Assembly (NCBI GenBank): GCA_002328745.1
Contig: DCVQ01000017.1
Coordinates: forward strand, 13,349 to 32,752
Direction: 5' to 3'
Length of the DNA: 19,404 nt
From: Actinobacteria bacterium UBA2184
GTDB lineage: Bacteria > Actinomycetota > Coriobacteriia > Anaerosomatales > Anaerosomataceae
Shown here: positions 7,668 to 15,903 of the stretch, piece after piece
Layout of the letters: every line of letters starts with the position of its first letter
Numbering within the stretch: the first letter of the stretch is position 1
Notes under the pieces: generated by a model
The model's database searches: none
What the model was told of the DNA's origin: nothing
What the model saw: the letters and a program-made list of their open reading frames with translations, nothing else
Translations under genes and position numbers: made by a program

Positions 7668-8120
7668 ATGCTGATCGGCGCCGTCTCCGATACTCACGGA
7701 ACGCTGCCCGAGAGCATCGACGCGGCGTTCGCGGGGGTCGAACTGATCGTTCATGCGGGCGACGTGGGCTCTCAGGCGGTCCTCGTCCGGCTCGAGGCGA
7801 TCGCCCCGGTGATCGCGGTGCGCGGCAACATGGACACAGGCGAGCTGGAATGGCGGTTGCCCGACACCGCCGCGCCGCGCTTCGGAGGCCACCGTCTGCT
7901 GATCGCGCACAAGAAGACCGCGGTCGCCGGTGGTCCGCCGCCCGGCGTCGATGTCGTCATCACGGGGCACACGCACCGTGCGGCCGTCGAGCGCGTTGGC
8001 GGCGTGCTGTTCGTGAACCCCGGCAGCGCTGGCGGTCACAACCGTGACGGGCGCGGACCCACCGCTGCCCTGCTCGACCTGTCCGCTCAGCCGCTCACCG
8101 CGACGATCGTCGACCTGTAA
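7668..8120 (+). CDS. YfcE/MJ0936-type metallophosphoesterase
   Basis: This compact 150-residue phosphodiesterase has all calcineurin-like metal ligands in order: D8 and H10 (SDTHG), D32 (GDVG), N54 (RGNMD), H81, and H101/H103 (GHTH). Such proteins hydrolyse phosphodiesters with Mn2+ or Ni2+ in vitro; the natural substrate is usually unknown. ATG at 7668 is chosen because GGGA at 7656-7659 is eight bases upstream and the protein then begins directly at the first beta strand. GTG at 7662, overlapping the previous stop, is an alternative adding two residues. It closes the long + strand run before a 228-base gap. Confidence 0.9.
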   Translation: MLIGAVSDTHGTLPESIDAAFAGVELIVHAGDVGSQAVLVRLEAIAPVIAVRGNMDTGELEWRLPDTAAPRFGGHRLLIAHKKTAVAGGPPPGVDVVITGHTHRAAVERVGGVLFVNPGSAGGHNRDGRGPTAALLDLSAQPLTATIVDL

Positions 8121-8348
8121 GCGGTTCAGCGGTCCCGCCGCGTGGCGGCAAACGGTAGCGTGACGTCGGTGAGCGGCGCATCGGTGGGCGGCCGCAGGGG
8201 CGCCCCACCGTTCACCGCCGTTGTGCCGCCCTCCGCCGAGACCCCGCCACCGCACGCGGCAGCTTCGTTCCGCCCCCTCGCTTCTCGCCGTAGCCTGACT
8301 ATGCGGACGTGCATCCGCCGTTCGCTCAGCAGCTGGGAGGTGGGACGC
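8121..8348 (+). other. Intergenic region before the stress protein/symporter unit
   Basis: This is the largest gap in the window. It holds a short GC hairpin (8135-8139 with 8144-8148) and a CGGTGGG/CCCACCG inverted repeat (8182-8188 with 8204-8210). Neither has a T-run. Two GTT-centred blocks ten bases apart (around 8207-8215 and 8217-8225) loosely resemble LytTR half-sites. No convincing sigma-70 promoter was found, although TAGCCT at 8291-8296 could be a weak -10. A Shine-Dalgarno GGGAGG at 8335-8340 serves the next gene. Confidence 0.4.
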
Positions 8349-8843
8349 ATGAAGGTCTGCATCAAGGGCTCGGCCGAGCAAATCAAGCTCGGCGATATCG
8401 ACGAGGTATGCCACGAGATCGACCGCATCCTGCTGCCGACTGACGGGTCCGAACCTGCGGTCGCGGCAACGGAGTACGCGGTTATCCTCGCCCGGACGTT
8501 CGGGGCGACGGTCAAGGCGATCTACGTCGACACCGGTCTCGAAGCGCTCGAGTATCCGGAGGAGAAGATGTCCGAGGAGGTCTACGAGGGCGTACACCCC
8601 TCGGTCAAGGGCCTCGTCATCGCCAAGACGCTGTGCGAGCGCAACGGCGTCGAGTGCGAGGTCGAACTGGTGCAGGGCGGCGTCGCGAAGCGGATCGTCG
8701 CGGTGGCTGAGGAGTGGAAGGCCGACATGATCGTCGTCGGCGATACCGGCCGCAGCGGCCTGAAGCGCATCGCCCTCGGCAGCGTTGCCGAAACCGTCGT
8801 CAAAGGCTCGCCCATCCCGGTCATGGTCGTGAAGGTCGACTGA
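8349..8843 (+). CDS. Universal stress protein (UspA family), ATP-binding type
   Basis: This 164-residue protein has the UspA fold pattern: RILLPTDGSEPA at the first strand (27-38) and the ATP-binding motif G-2x-G-9x-G-S at 131-145 (GDTGRSGLKRIALGS), ending PVMVVK. It should bind ATP. About 24 residues precede the first strand (beginning MKVCIKGSAEQ), which is longer than usual and contains two cysteines (C4, C21). The ATG is supported by GGGAGG eight bases upstream, although the frame stays open further 5'. A stress protein ahead of an acetate-type symporter is a recurrent arrangement; the functional link is inference. Confidence 0.9.
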   Translation: MKVCIKGSAEQIKLGDIDEVCHEIDRILLPTDGSEPAVAATEYAVILARTFGATVKAIYVDTGLEALEYPEEKMSEEVYEGVHPSVKGLVIAKTLCERNGVECEVELVQGGVAKRIVAVAEEWKADMIVVGDTGRSGLKRIALGSVAETVVKGSPIPVMVVKVD

Positions 8844-8885
8844 TCGCCGCGCAGCGGCACCCGACTCAACAAAGGAGGTGCGCAC

Positions 8886-9257
8886 ATGGGGGACATGAAT
8901 GGCAAGGATGCCGTCCGGACGATGAACTCGACCAGCATCCGGCACGGCGAGCACGTCGACACGATCGAGAGCGTCGATGTCGTCTTTCGCGCGCAGCGCA
9001 AGCTGAGCTTTACGTACGGAGCGGTGTTCTTCGCCGTGACGCTTGCCATACCGGCGCTCTCGGTGTGGTGGAAGTCCTGGTACGCCGTTCCCATCTGGGG
9101 CGGCTTCACCGCCAACTACCTGTTCGTCTCGCTGCTCTACTACATCTTCCTGTGGACGATGGCCTGGACGTACTCCAAGCAGGCCGACAAGTTGGATGAA
9201 CAGCTCATGCACATGGCCGCCGATATCACGGCCGCGAACACCGGAGAGGAGGCATAG
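8886..9257 (+). CDS. Symporter small subunit (DUF485/DUF4212-like membrane protein)
   Basis: This 123-residue protein has two membrane segments (about 42-62 and 75-98) and charged ends; the second is followed by TYSKQADKLDEQL. Its layout matches the small partner proteins (YjcH-like DUF485, or DUF4212) encoded directly before sodium:solute symporters. A strong Shine-Dalgarno, AAAGGAGGTG at 8871-8880, precedes the ATG at 8886; the second ATG at 8895 is less well placed. The large symporter gene begins two bases after its stop. It probably forms a complex with or stabilises the symporter. Confidence 0.85.
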   Translation: MGDMNGKDAVRTMNSTSIRHGEHVDTIESVDVVFRAQRKLSFTYGAVFFAVTLAIPALSVWWKSWYAVPIWGGFTANYLFVSLLYYIFLWTMAWTYSKQADKLDEQLMHMAADITAANTGEEA

Positions 9258-9259
9258 CC

Positions 9260-11086
9260 GTGAATACGATTGCGATCATCCTGGTCATCGGACTGACACT
9301 GTTCACGATCGGTCTGTCGATCTTCTCCCGGCGCTTCACCCGCACGACCGCAGACTTCTACCTTGCAGGACGCAAGGTCGGGTCGTTCGCCAACGCCTCG
9401 GCGATCTCGGGCGACTACCTGTCGGCAGCCTCGTTCCTCGGAGTCGCGGGCGCGGTCTACGCCTCCGGACTCGACGGCGTGTGGTACGCGGCGGGCTTCG
9501 CCGGCGGCTTCATGGTCGTCGTGCTGTTCATCGCCTCGGCGCTTCGGCGCTTCGGTGAGTACACCGTGGCCGACTTCGCGTTCGGGCGGTTCGGATCGAG
9601 CCGCATCAGGCTCATCACCGTCGTCGCGGTGCTCCTCACGTCGCTCTTCTACATGGCGCCGCAGATGTTCGGCGCAGGCACCACATGGCAGGTGCTGGTG
9701 GGCACGGGCTTCTTCGGTATGAGCCCGTACACCTCGGGCGTCGTCGTGGTCGCCGCCATCATCGCCTTCTACGTGGCGGTGGGCGGCATGAAGGGCACCA
9801 CCATGAACCAGATCTTCCAGTTCTGGTGGCTTGCTTTCGCCATGATCATGGTCGTCGTGTTCGCGTTCGGAAACGGCTTCAGCTACCCCAAGGCGCTTGC
9901 TGACGCCTCCGCGGAGCCCATCGTGAACACGAAGGCGTTCACCGTCGCCGAGCTCACCACCCCGGACGCTGCTGGCCTTACGCCGTACGAGCGTGCTGCA
10001 GAGGTCATGTCGGCCGAGGAGCTCGCCGCTGTCGACGAGTTCATAGCCTCCGATGCCGAGGGCAAGATCCCGGTGGCGTTCTACGCGGGCAACAAGCTCC
10101 ACGACCTGCGCGACATGCTCTTCCGCGAGCCTGGTCATCGCTACAACACGTTCGATCAGTTCTCGATGGTGCTCGCGCTCGTGCTCGGCACGGCGGGTCT
10201 GCCGCACATCCTGAACCGGTACTACACGAACCCGTCCGGCAAGGCGGCGCGCCGCTCGACCTTCTGGGTGCTCGTCTTCATCGGCACCTTCTACATCCTG
10301 GCGCCCATCGCCGGCCTGGCCGGCATCGGGTTCATCCGCGACTTCGTGGCCGGCGGCGGGGAGCTCAACGCAGCCACCGTCAACGGACTGCTCGTCAAGC
10401 CGGACCAGCTCATGCCGACTATCGCCGAGATCCTCGGCGGGCAGTGGCTGATGGGCATCGTCGCGGCCGGTGCGTTCGCGGCCATGTTCTCAACGGTGGG
10501 CGGCCTGCTCATCGCGGCCGCCTCCGCGCTCGGCCATGACGTCTACGAGAAGTACATCAACAAGAACGCCAGTGAGGCCAAGCGCGTGGCCTTCGGCAAG
10601 GCCTCGGTGCTGGTGTTCGCGACGCTTGCGCTCGCTATCGGCCTGGCGATCCCGTACTTCGGGCTCGATCAGGCGTACCCGGCGCTCATCGCGATGATGG
10701 TGACCTGGGCGTTCTCGGTGGGTGCAAGCGCCTTCGTGCCGATGCTGCTCACCGGCATCTGGTGGAAGGGCACGACCGAGCGGGGCGCCACGGCGGGCAT
10801 GCTCGTCGGTCTTGTCGGCGCCATCACGATCATCTTCCTGAACATCCTGCAGCAGCTTGGAACGCTCGGTCACGAAGGCATTCTCGGCTTCGTCGGGTCG
10901 CTGACGTACCCCGTGCTCTTCACCTTCCCGCTCGGCCTGCTCACCATCATCGTCGTGAGCAAGCTCGACGGGCAGCTGCCGAAGAACGTGGACGAGATCT
11001 GGATGCGCATCCACGGTACGGCGAGCGAGCGTCACGAGAAGCAGCACGGCCTCGACAAGGTCGGTTCGATGTTCGCCAAGAAGTAA
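9260..11086 (+). CDS. Sodium:solute symporter large subunit (acetate permease ActP/VC_2705-like)
   Basis: This 608-residue inner-membrane protein has about 13 membrane segments. The SSS-family signature is visible early: DFYLAGRKVG (about 32-41), then SAISGDYLSAASFLGVAGA, with GGMKGTTMNQIFQ in the middle. A hydrophilic insert at about residues 215-290 precedes FDQFSMVLALVLGTAGLPHIL, as in the ActP and VC_2705 subfamilies. Members take up acetate, propionate, pyruvate or related monocarboxylates with Na+ or H+; the exact substrate is not determinable. GAGGAGG at 9246-9252, overlapping the small-subunit stop, supports GTG at 9260. A strong hairpin lies 48 bases beyond the stop. Confidence 0.92.
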   Translation: MNTIAIILVIGLTLFTIGLSIFSRRFTRTTADFYLAGRKVGSFANASAISGDYLSAASFLGVAGAVYASGLDGVWYAAGFAGGFMVVVLFIASALRRFGEYTVADFAFGRFGSSRIRLITVVAVLLTSLFYMAPQMFGAGTTWQVLVGTGFFGMSPYTSGVVVVAAIIAFYVAVGGMKGTTMNQIFQFWWLAFAMIMVVVFAFGNGFSYPKALADASAEPIVNTKAFTVAELTTPDAAGLTPYERAAEVMSAEELAAVDEFIASDAEGKIPVAFYAGNKLHDLRDMLFREPGHRYNTFDQFSMVLALVLGTAGLPHILNRYYTNPSGKAARRSTFWVLVFIGTFYILAPIAGLAGIGFIRDFVAGGGELNAATVNGLLVKPDQLMPTIAEILGGQWLMGIVAAGAFAAMFSTVGGLLIAAASALGHDVYEKYINKNASEAKRVAFGKASVLVFATLALAIGLAIPYFGLDQAYPALIAMMVTWAFSVGASAFVPMLLTGIWWKGTTERGATAGMLVGLVGAITIIFLNILQQLGTLGHEGILGFVGSLTYPVLFTFPLGLLTIIVVSKLDGQLPKNVDEIWMRIHGTASERHEKQHGLDKVGSMFAKK

Positions 11087-11097
11087 CGGTTCCGCGA

Positions 11098-11124
11098 TCG
11101 GGGCAGCCCCCCACGCAGCCCCGA
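11098..11124 (+). other. Hairpin-forming inverted repeat after the symporter gene
   Basis: TCGGGGC (11098-11104) pairs perfectly with GCCCCGA (11118-11124) around a 13-base loop, 12 bases past the symporter stop. No T-run follows. It may stabilise the mRNA 3' end or act with the stronger hairpin just downstream. Confidence 0.4.
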
Positions 11125-11133
11125 CTTCCGGCA

Positions 11134-11170
11134 GGTGCCGGTCCCGTCCTCAAGCGACGGGGCCGGCATC
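11134..11170 (+). terminator. Strong terminator-like hairpin of the symporter transcript
   Basis: A 15-base-pair stem pairs 11134-11148 with 11156-11170 around a seven-base loop, in the gap between convergent genes. Two positions pair as G-U only in + strand RNA (11135/11169 and 11142/11162) and would be A-C mismatches in - strand RNA. This indicates selection as a + strand terminator. The T-run is short (TTT at 11175-11177), as is common in high-GC genomes. Confidence 0.65.
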
Positions 11171-11187
11171 GCCGTTTGGCGACCGGG

Positions 11188-12849
11188 TCAGATCCCGGCG
11201 CTTGCGGCGATGGTGAGGTCGCCGGCCAGCGCGGCGAGGGTCGCCGGGTCGGAGTCGGGAAGGTCGAGACGGACGATGCGCCGTCCGTGGCGCGCGAGCG
11301 TCACGAGGTCGCCCTCGGCCTGCGCGCGGTGCAGCTGCCCGAGCGTGAACGGCCGGCCGGGAACCTTGACGTCGGTCCGGTCCCGGGCCGTGACGAGCAC
11401 GAACACGCCGTTGTCGGGGCCCGCCTTGTGGAGCTGGCCCGTGGAGTGCAGGTAGCGGGGGCCGAGCTGGAGTCCTGCGGCGCGGCCGGTGGCCCGCGCG
11501 ATGACGCTGCATGCGTCGCGGAGCGGGACGACGCGGCTCTCGTCGTCCGCGATGTACGCCAGCACGGCGAGGTGGTCCTCCGGGCCGAGCGAGCGGACCG
11601 CATCGCGGAGCGCGCCGGTACGGCTCGTCGGCATCGAGAGCGGCGGGTCGAGCGCCCCCGCGTAGGTGACCCAGGTGCCGTCGAAGTCGGCGATGGCGTG
11701 GGGGACCTGCTCCGCGTCGCCGTCCAGGATCGTGGCGGTGGCTTCCTTCGCTTCGGTGACCGCGAGCTCGTCGAACGGGTTCACGCCGAGCAGGAAGCCG
11801 GCCAGCGCGATGGCATACTCCCAGCGCACGAACTCGGCGCCGATGTCGAACACGTCGGTGGCGGTGAGCTCGAAGACCGGGTGGCTCGCGGCGACGTCGT
11901 GCGACCACGCCGCGAGCGGTGCGTCGTCCTTGAAGCGCAGCACGACCACAGCACGGTCGTCCGCGTAGCCGGGCGGCGATGAGGGCGCGTACTCGATCAC
12001 GGGCACGACGCCCGTGCCGTCCTTGCCGAGCGATTCGGCCACAAGCTGCTCGATCCAAAGACCGAGCGGCCTGAGCGCGTCCGAGCATACGATCGTGAGC
12101 TTGTCCTGGCCGGCCTCCCAGGCGTCGGCTATCCACGCGCCGAGCAGCGCGCCCGGGTTCACCTCGAGCGGGTAGGCGCAGGCATGCTCCATCGCCTGCG
12201 CGCGGGCGATGAGGCTCGGCAGGTGGATGCCGATGAGCGCCGCGGGGGCCAGGCCGAACATGCTGAGCGCCGAGTACCGGCCGCCGACCGTCACCGGCGC
12301 CGCGAGCGCGAGCCGCATGACGTCCCGCTGCCTGAGCTTCTCGAGGGCCGAGCCCGGATCGGTGATGACGATGCAGCGCCGTCCGGCCTCGGGGTGGGAC
12401 ATCCCGCTGGCTTCGAGCCAGGCGCGCACGACGGCGTAAAGGGACAGCGGCTCGATGGTCGTGCCGGACTTGCTGGAGATCAGCACGAACGTCGTCTGTG
12501 GGTCGAGCTCGTCCAGGGTCTCGCTGACGCCCACCGGCGAGGTGGTATCGAGCACGTGCAGTCGCGGGAAGCCCGACGCGCTGCCGATGACCGCGCTCAT
12601 CACGTAGGGGGCAAGCGACGAGCCGCCCATGCCGAGCAGGATCACATCGGTCGCGCCTTCGGCGCGCAGGGCCTCGGCCAGACCGTCGAGCAGAGGCAGC
12701 CGGGCGGGCGCCTTGGATGCCAGGTCGGTCCAGCCGAGACGGTGCCCGATGGGGATGCGCTGGTCGATGTCCAGCGCGAACAGCGACGCGTCGCGTTCGC
12801 GCAGACGCGTGACGGCGTCGGCTTCTGCGAGTCGCTCGAGTGCGGTCAC
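11188..12849 (-). CDS. pgi: Glucose-6-phosphate isomerase (type seen in transaldolase-PGI fusions)
   Basis: This 553-residue sugar isomerase interconverts glucose-6-phosphate and fructose-6-phosphate. It has the two SIS-type phosphosugar sites expected: LGMGGSSLAP (72-81) and SSKSGTT (125-131). These are followed by VGGRYSALS, GVNPFDELAV and near the end HSTGQLHKAGP, all as in stand-alone homologues of the PGI half of bifunctional Tal-Pgi proteins. No transaldolase domain is present. The GTG start has AGGGAG (plus-strand 12855-12860) upstream. It is the last gene of the hypC-D-E-eamA-pgi run, nine bases after the permease stop. The metabolic reason for linkage to hydrogenase maturation is unclear. 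Confidence 0.88.
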   Translation of the reverse strand: MTALERLAEADAVTRLRERDASLFALDIDQRIPIGHRLGWTDLASKAPARLPLLDGLAEALRAEGATDVILLGMGGSSLAPYVMSAVIGSASGFPRLHVLDTTSPVGVSETLDELDPQTTFVLISSKSGTTIEPLSLYAVVRAWLEASGMSHPEAGRRCIVITDPGSALEKLRQRDVMRLALAAPVTVGGRYSALSMFGLAPAALIGIHLPSLIARAQAMEHACAYPLEVNPGALLGAWIADAWEAGQDKLTIVCSDALRPLGLWIEQLVAESLGKDGTGVVPVIEYAPSSPPGYADDRAVVVLRFKDDAPLAAWSHDVAASHPVFELTATDVFDIGAEFVRWEYAIALAGFLLGVNPFDELAVTEAKEATATILDGDAEQVPHAIADFDGTWVTYAGALDPPLSMPTSRTGALRDAVRSLGPEDHLAVLAYIADDESRVVPLRDACSVIARATGRAAGLQLGPRYLHSTGQLHKAGPDNGVFVLVTARDRTDVKVPGRPFTLGQLHRAQAEGDLVTLARHGRRIVRLDLPDSDPATLAALAGDLTIAASAGI

Positions 12850-12858
12850 TGGTGCTCC

Positions 12859-13782
12859 CTAGAGGGTTTCAGCGTCGATGAGCGGTCCGGGGGCCTCGAT
12901 CGCCGGGGCAGGTTCCATTCTAGCCACGAGCACCCCTCCGAGCACAACCAGCGCGCCGCCGATGAGCGTCGCGGTGGTCACCGGCTGGCCGAGGAACAGC
13001 GCGGCGAACGCGACCGCGCTCACCGGCTCGGCGTACGTGAGGATCGCGGCGTGGTCGGTTCGGACCGCGCGCAGGCCCGAGAGGAAGAGCACGCCGGTGC
13101 CCGCCGTGTGCACGATGCCGAGCACCGCGAGCGCCCCCCACTCGACCGGCGTGGCCGGGCCCGGCAGCAGGAGGACCGCCGGGAGCAGCAGCGCGAGGAT
13201 GGTGAGGTCCTCCCCGAGCATGTAGACGGTCGTGGGGATGCCCCTGAGCAGACGCTTCGCGTTCACCACGCCGATCGCGTAGGTGAATGCCGAGGCGAAT
13301 GCGAGTCCCGCGCCCAGCAGGTGCGCGCTGTCGGCCATCCGGATGCTGCTCGGTCCGACGATCACCGCGGTGCCGACGAGCGCTAGCACCAACGGCGCGA
13401 GCGCGCGGCGGTCGAACGGCTCGTGCGTGACCGCCGGAGCGAGCACGGTCACGAACACCGGGCCGCAGTAAGCGAGCAGCACCGCCACCGCGACATCGGT
13501 GAGGTCGAGCGCGCTGAAGAAGAGCACCCAGTTGAGCGCAAGGATCGCGCCCATGGCCACGAGCCCGAGCTTCTTGCGGCGCGGAAGGCGCGCGAGCTCG
13601 CCGAGGCGGCCGCGCAGCGCGAGGAACGCGGCGACGGTGATGGCCGCGAACCCGACGCGCCAGAAGACGATCACAAAGGCGCCGGCCCCCACGCGGGAGG
13701 AGAACAGAGGGATCGAGCCCCACACGAGCCCCGCGATGACGATGCGGGCAAGGCCCGACCGGTACGCGGCGTCCGCGGTCAT
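12859..13782 (-). CDS. EamA-family (DMT superfamily) transporter
   Basis: This 307-residue protein has about ten hydrophobic segments arranged as two EamA repeats. The first begins GLVWGSIPLFSSRVG and contains ALNWVLFFSALDLTDVAVAVLLAYCGPVF; the second ends TYAEPVSAVAFAALFLGQPVT. These are typical RhaT/EamA export carrier features. The substrate is unknown; relatives export amino acids or other metabolites. The ATG starts four bases after the hypE stop, so it is almost certainly cotranscribed with the hyp genes. A soluble tail of about 20 residues rich in Pro and Ala ends the protein. Confidence 0.87.
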   Translation of the reverse strand: MTADAAYRSGLARIVIAGLVWGSIPLFSSRVGAGAFVIVFWRVGFAAITVAAFLALRGRLGELARLPRRKKLGLVAMGAILALNWVLFFSALDLTDVAVAVLLAYCGPVFVTVLAPAVTHEPFDRRALAPLVLALVGTAVIVGPSSIRMADSAHLLGAGLAFASAFTYAIGVVNAKRLLRGIPTTVYMLGEDLTILALLLPAVLLLPGPATPVEWGALAVLGIVHTAGTGVLFLSGLRAVRTDHAAILTYAEPVSAVAFAALFLGQPVTTATLIGGALVVLGGVLVARMEPAPAIEAPGPLIDAETL

Positions 13783-13786
13783 CGCG

Positions 13787-14797
13787 CTAGCAGATCCGGG
13801 GCAGCTGCTCGCCCACGAGCATGTCCATGATGCGGGTGGCGCCGAACGACGTCTTGACGTACACCTTGCCGGCGGGAGCCTCGGCCACCTCGCCGACGAT
13901 GGCCGCCTCCTCGCCGTACGGCGCGCTCTTCATGGCGGCAAGCGCGGCCGCGGCCTGGTCGGCGGGCACCACGGCCACCATCTTGCCCTCGTTGGCCACC
14001 TGGAACACATCGTAGCCGAGCATCTCGGACGCGCCGCGCACCTGCTCGCGCACGGGCACGTCGTTCTCGCGCACGGTGATCGACACGCGGGACGCGTCGG
14101 CGAGCTCGTTTAAGGTGCTCGCGAGACCGCCGCGCGTGGGGTCGCGGAAGCAGCGGACGCCGGGCGCGGCGGCCAGCACTGCGGCCACCAGGTGGTTGAG
14201 CGGCGCGGCGTCGGTGCGGATGTCGGTGGAGAAGGAGAGGCCCTCGCGCGTGGAGACGACCGCGATGCCGTGATCGCCGAGCGTGCCCGAGAGCAGCACC
14301 ACGTCGCCGGGGCGGCAGTGCGAGCCCGAGAGGTCGACGCCGTCGGCGAGCACGCCCACGCCGGCCGTGTTGATGTAGACGCCGTCGCCGTGACCGCGCT
14401 CGACGACCTTGGTGTCGCCCGTGACGATGCGCACGCCAGCCTCGGCTGCCGCGTCGTGCATCGAGACGAGGATGCGCTTGAGGTCCTCGACCGGCATGCC
14501 CTCCTCGAGCACGAAGCCGACGGAGAGGTACAGCGGCGTGGCGCCCGAGGTGGCGACGTCGTTCACGGTGCCGCAGACCGCGAGGCGGCCGATGTCCCCG
14601 CCGGGAAAGAAGAGCGGGCTCACCGTGTACGTGTCGGTCGAGAAGGCGAGACGGCTGCCGGGGAAGTCCAGCGAGGCGGCGTCGTCCATGCGATGAAGCA
14701 CCTCGTCGCCGAACCCGGCCACGAAGACCTCCTCGATGAGCTCCTTCATCATGGTGCCGCCGCTGCCGTGGGCGAGCAGGATGCGATCAGCGCGCAT
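13787..14797 (-). CDS. hypE: Hydrogenase maturation protein HypE
   Basis: This 336-residue protein belongs to the PurM/SelD-like ATP-dependent dehydratase family. HypE converts the carbamoyl group received from HypF on its C-terminal cysteine into a thiocyanate, the source of cyanide ligands of the [NiFe] centre. Evidence: LLAHGSGGTMMKELIEEVF at the N-terminus, DDAASLDF, GTVNDVATSGATP, FRDPTRGGLASTLNEL, and the invariant C-terminal PRIC (C336). The ATG at 14797 is taken as start because the N-terminus then matches the family; a G-rich Shine-Dalgarno lies upstream. It begins eight bases after the hypD stop. Confidence 0.97.
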   Translation of the reverse strand: MRADRILLAHGSGGTMMKELIEEVFVAGFGDEVLHRMDDAASLDFPGSRLAFSTDTYTVSPLFFPGGDIGRLAVCGTVNDVATSGATPLYLSVGFVLEEGMPVEDLKRILVSMHDAAAEAGVRIVTGDTKVVERGHGDGVYINTAGVGVLADGVDLSGSHCRPGDVVLLSGTLGDHGIAVVSTREGLSFSTDIRTDAAPLNHLVAAVLAAAPGVRCFRDPTRGGLASTLNELADASRVSITVRENDVPVREQVRGASEMLGYDVFQVANEGKMVAVVPADQAAAALAAMKSAPYGEEAAIVGEVAEAPAGKVYVKTSFGATRIMDMLVGEQLPRIC

Positions 14798-14805
14798 GAG
14801 GCCCC

Positions 14806-15903
14806 CTAGCTCTTGCCGTAGTCGGTGTACCGGTAGTATGCGGCGCACGAGCCCTCGCTCGAGACCATGCACGGGCCGATCGGGTGCTCGGGCGTGCAGC
14901 CGCGTCCGAAGAGCTTGCACTCGAAGGGGAGGACCACCCCGCGCAGCACGTCGCCGCACTGGCAGCCTCTGATCTCGCGCGGCTCCGGCGGCGTGCACGG
15001 CACGCGCAGCCGGGCATCGTACGCCGCGAACTCGGAGCGCAGCGCGAGCCCCGTGCCGGGGATGACCCCGATGCCGCGCCATTCGGCGTCGCACGGCTCG
15101 AACGTGGACTCGATCGCCGTCACCGCCGTGGGATTGCCTTCCGCGTGAACGCCGCGTCCGTAGGCGATCTCGACCTCGGCGCGGCCCTCGGCGAGCTGCT
15201 TGCTGAGCATCCAGACGCCCTGGAGCACGTCGACCGGCTCGAAGCCGGTGATCACGCTCGGGACGCCGTATTCGGACGCGAGGAACTCGTACGGCTTCGT
15301 GCCGATGATGGTGGAGACGTGTCCCGGAAGGATGAAGCCGGTGATCTGCACCTCGGGATCGTTCAGAAGCGCCCGCAGGGCCTCCGGGACCGTCTTGTGG
15401 AGCGAGAGCGCCGACCAGTTCTTCAGGCCGCGACGCGCCGCCTCACGGATCGAGAGGGCTACCGTCGGGGCAGTGGTCTCGAAGCCGACGCCGAGGAACA
15501 CGATGTGCTTGTCCGGTTCGGCCTCGGCGATCGCGAGCGAGTCGAGCGGCGAGTACACCACGCGGACGTCGCGGCCGTCGGCCTTCTCGGCCGACAGCGA
15601 CGAGTACGAGCCCGGGACCTTCATCATGTCGCCGAAGGTCGCGAGCACCACGTTGGGCTGGCGCGCCATCTCGACGGCCAGGTCGATGTCGGGGTTGGCG
15701 GTCACGCACACGGGGCAGCCGGGACCCGACAGGAGCGTGATCGTCTCGGGCATGAGGCCGCGCAGTCCGTGCTTGGCGATCGCCATGGTGTGCGTGCCGC
15801 AGACCTCCATCAGCTTCGCGGGCACGGTGGCCGTCTCGACGATGGCGGCGACGAGCGTGCGCGCCACCTCCGGATCGCGGAACCCCTCCAGGATGCCGCT
15901 CAC
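14806..15903 (-). CDS. hypD: Hydrogenase maturation protein HypD
   Basis: This 365-residue iron-sulfur protein, with HypC, forms the scaffold on which Fe(CN)2CO is built for [NiFe] hydrogenases. Visible family motifs are LMEVCGTHTMAIAKHG (C35), SGPGCPVCVT (C63, C66), GFETTAPT, and the C-terminal cluster-binding region with CQCGDVLRG, ECKLFGRGC and GPCMVSSEGSCAAYYRY. Length is normal. The GTG start overlaps the hypC stop by four bases (GTGA), indicating translational coupling. Confidence 0.97.
   Translation of the reverse strand: MSGILEGFRDPEVARTLVAAIVETATVPAKLMEVCGTHTMAIAKHGLRGLMPETITLLSGPGCPVCVTANPDIDLAVEMARQPNVVLATFGDMMKVPGSYSSLSAEKADGRDVRVVYSPLDSLAIAEAEPDKHIVFLGVGFETTAPTVALSIREAARRGLKNWSALSLHKTVPEALRALLNDPEVQITGFILPGHVSTIIGTKPYEFLASEYGVPSVITGFEPVDVLQGVWMLSKQLAEGRAEVEIAYGRGVHAEGNPTAVTAIESTFEPCDAEWRGIGVIPGTGLALRSEFAAYDARLRVPCTPPEPREIRGCQCGDVLRGVVLPFECKLFGRGCTPEHPIGPCMVSSEGSCAAYYRYTDYGKS

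Noticed and set aside
8135..8148. GC-rich hairpin after the metallophosphoesterase as a terminator
   Set aside because: The stem is only five base pairs and no T-run follows, so it is not convincing.
8142..8348. Extended upstream start for the universal stress protein
   Set aside because: The added 69 residues are compositionally unlike a protein domain, and a good Shine-Dalgarno directs translation to ATG 8349.
7521..9212. Long - strand open frame (563 codons) opposite the metallophosphoesterase and stress protein genes
   Set aside because: It spans several real + strand genes and an intergenic gap, with no recognisable domains.
11799..12136. Alternative open frames on both strands within the isomerase gene
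   Set aside because: The pgi frame contains the full set of SIS and active-site motifs; the others lack any.
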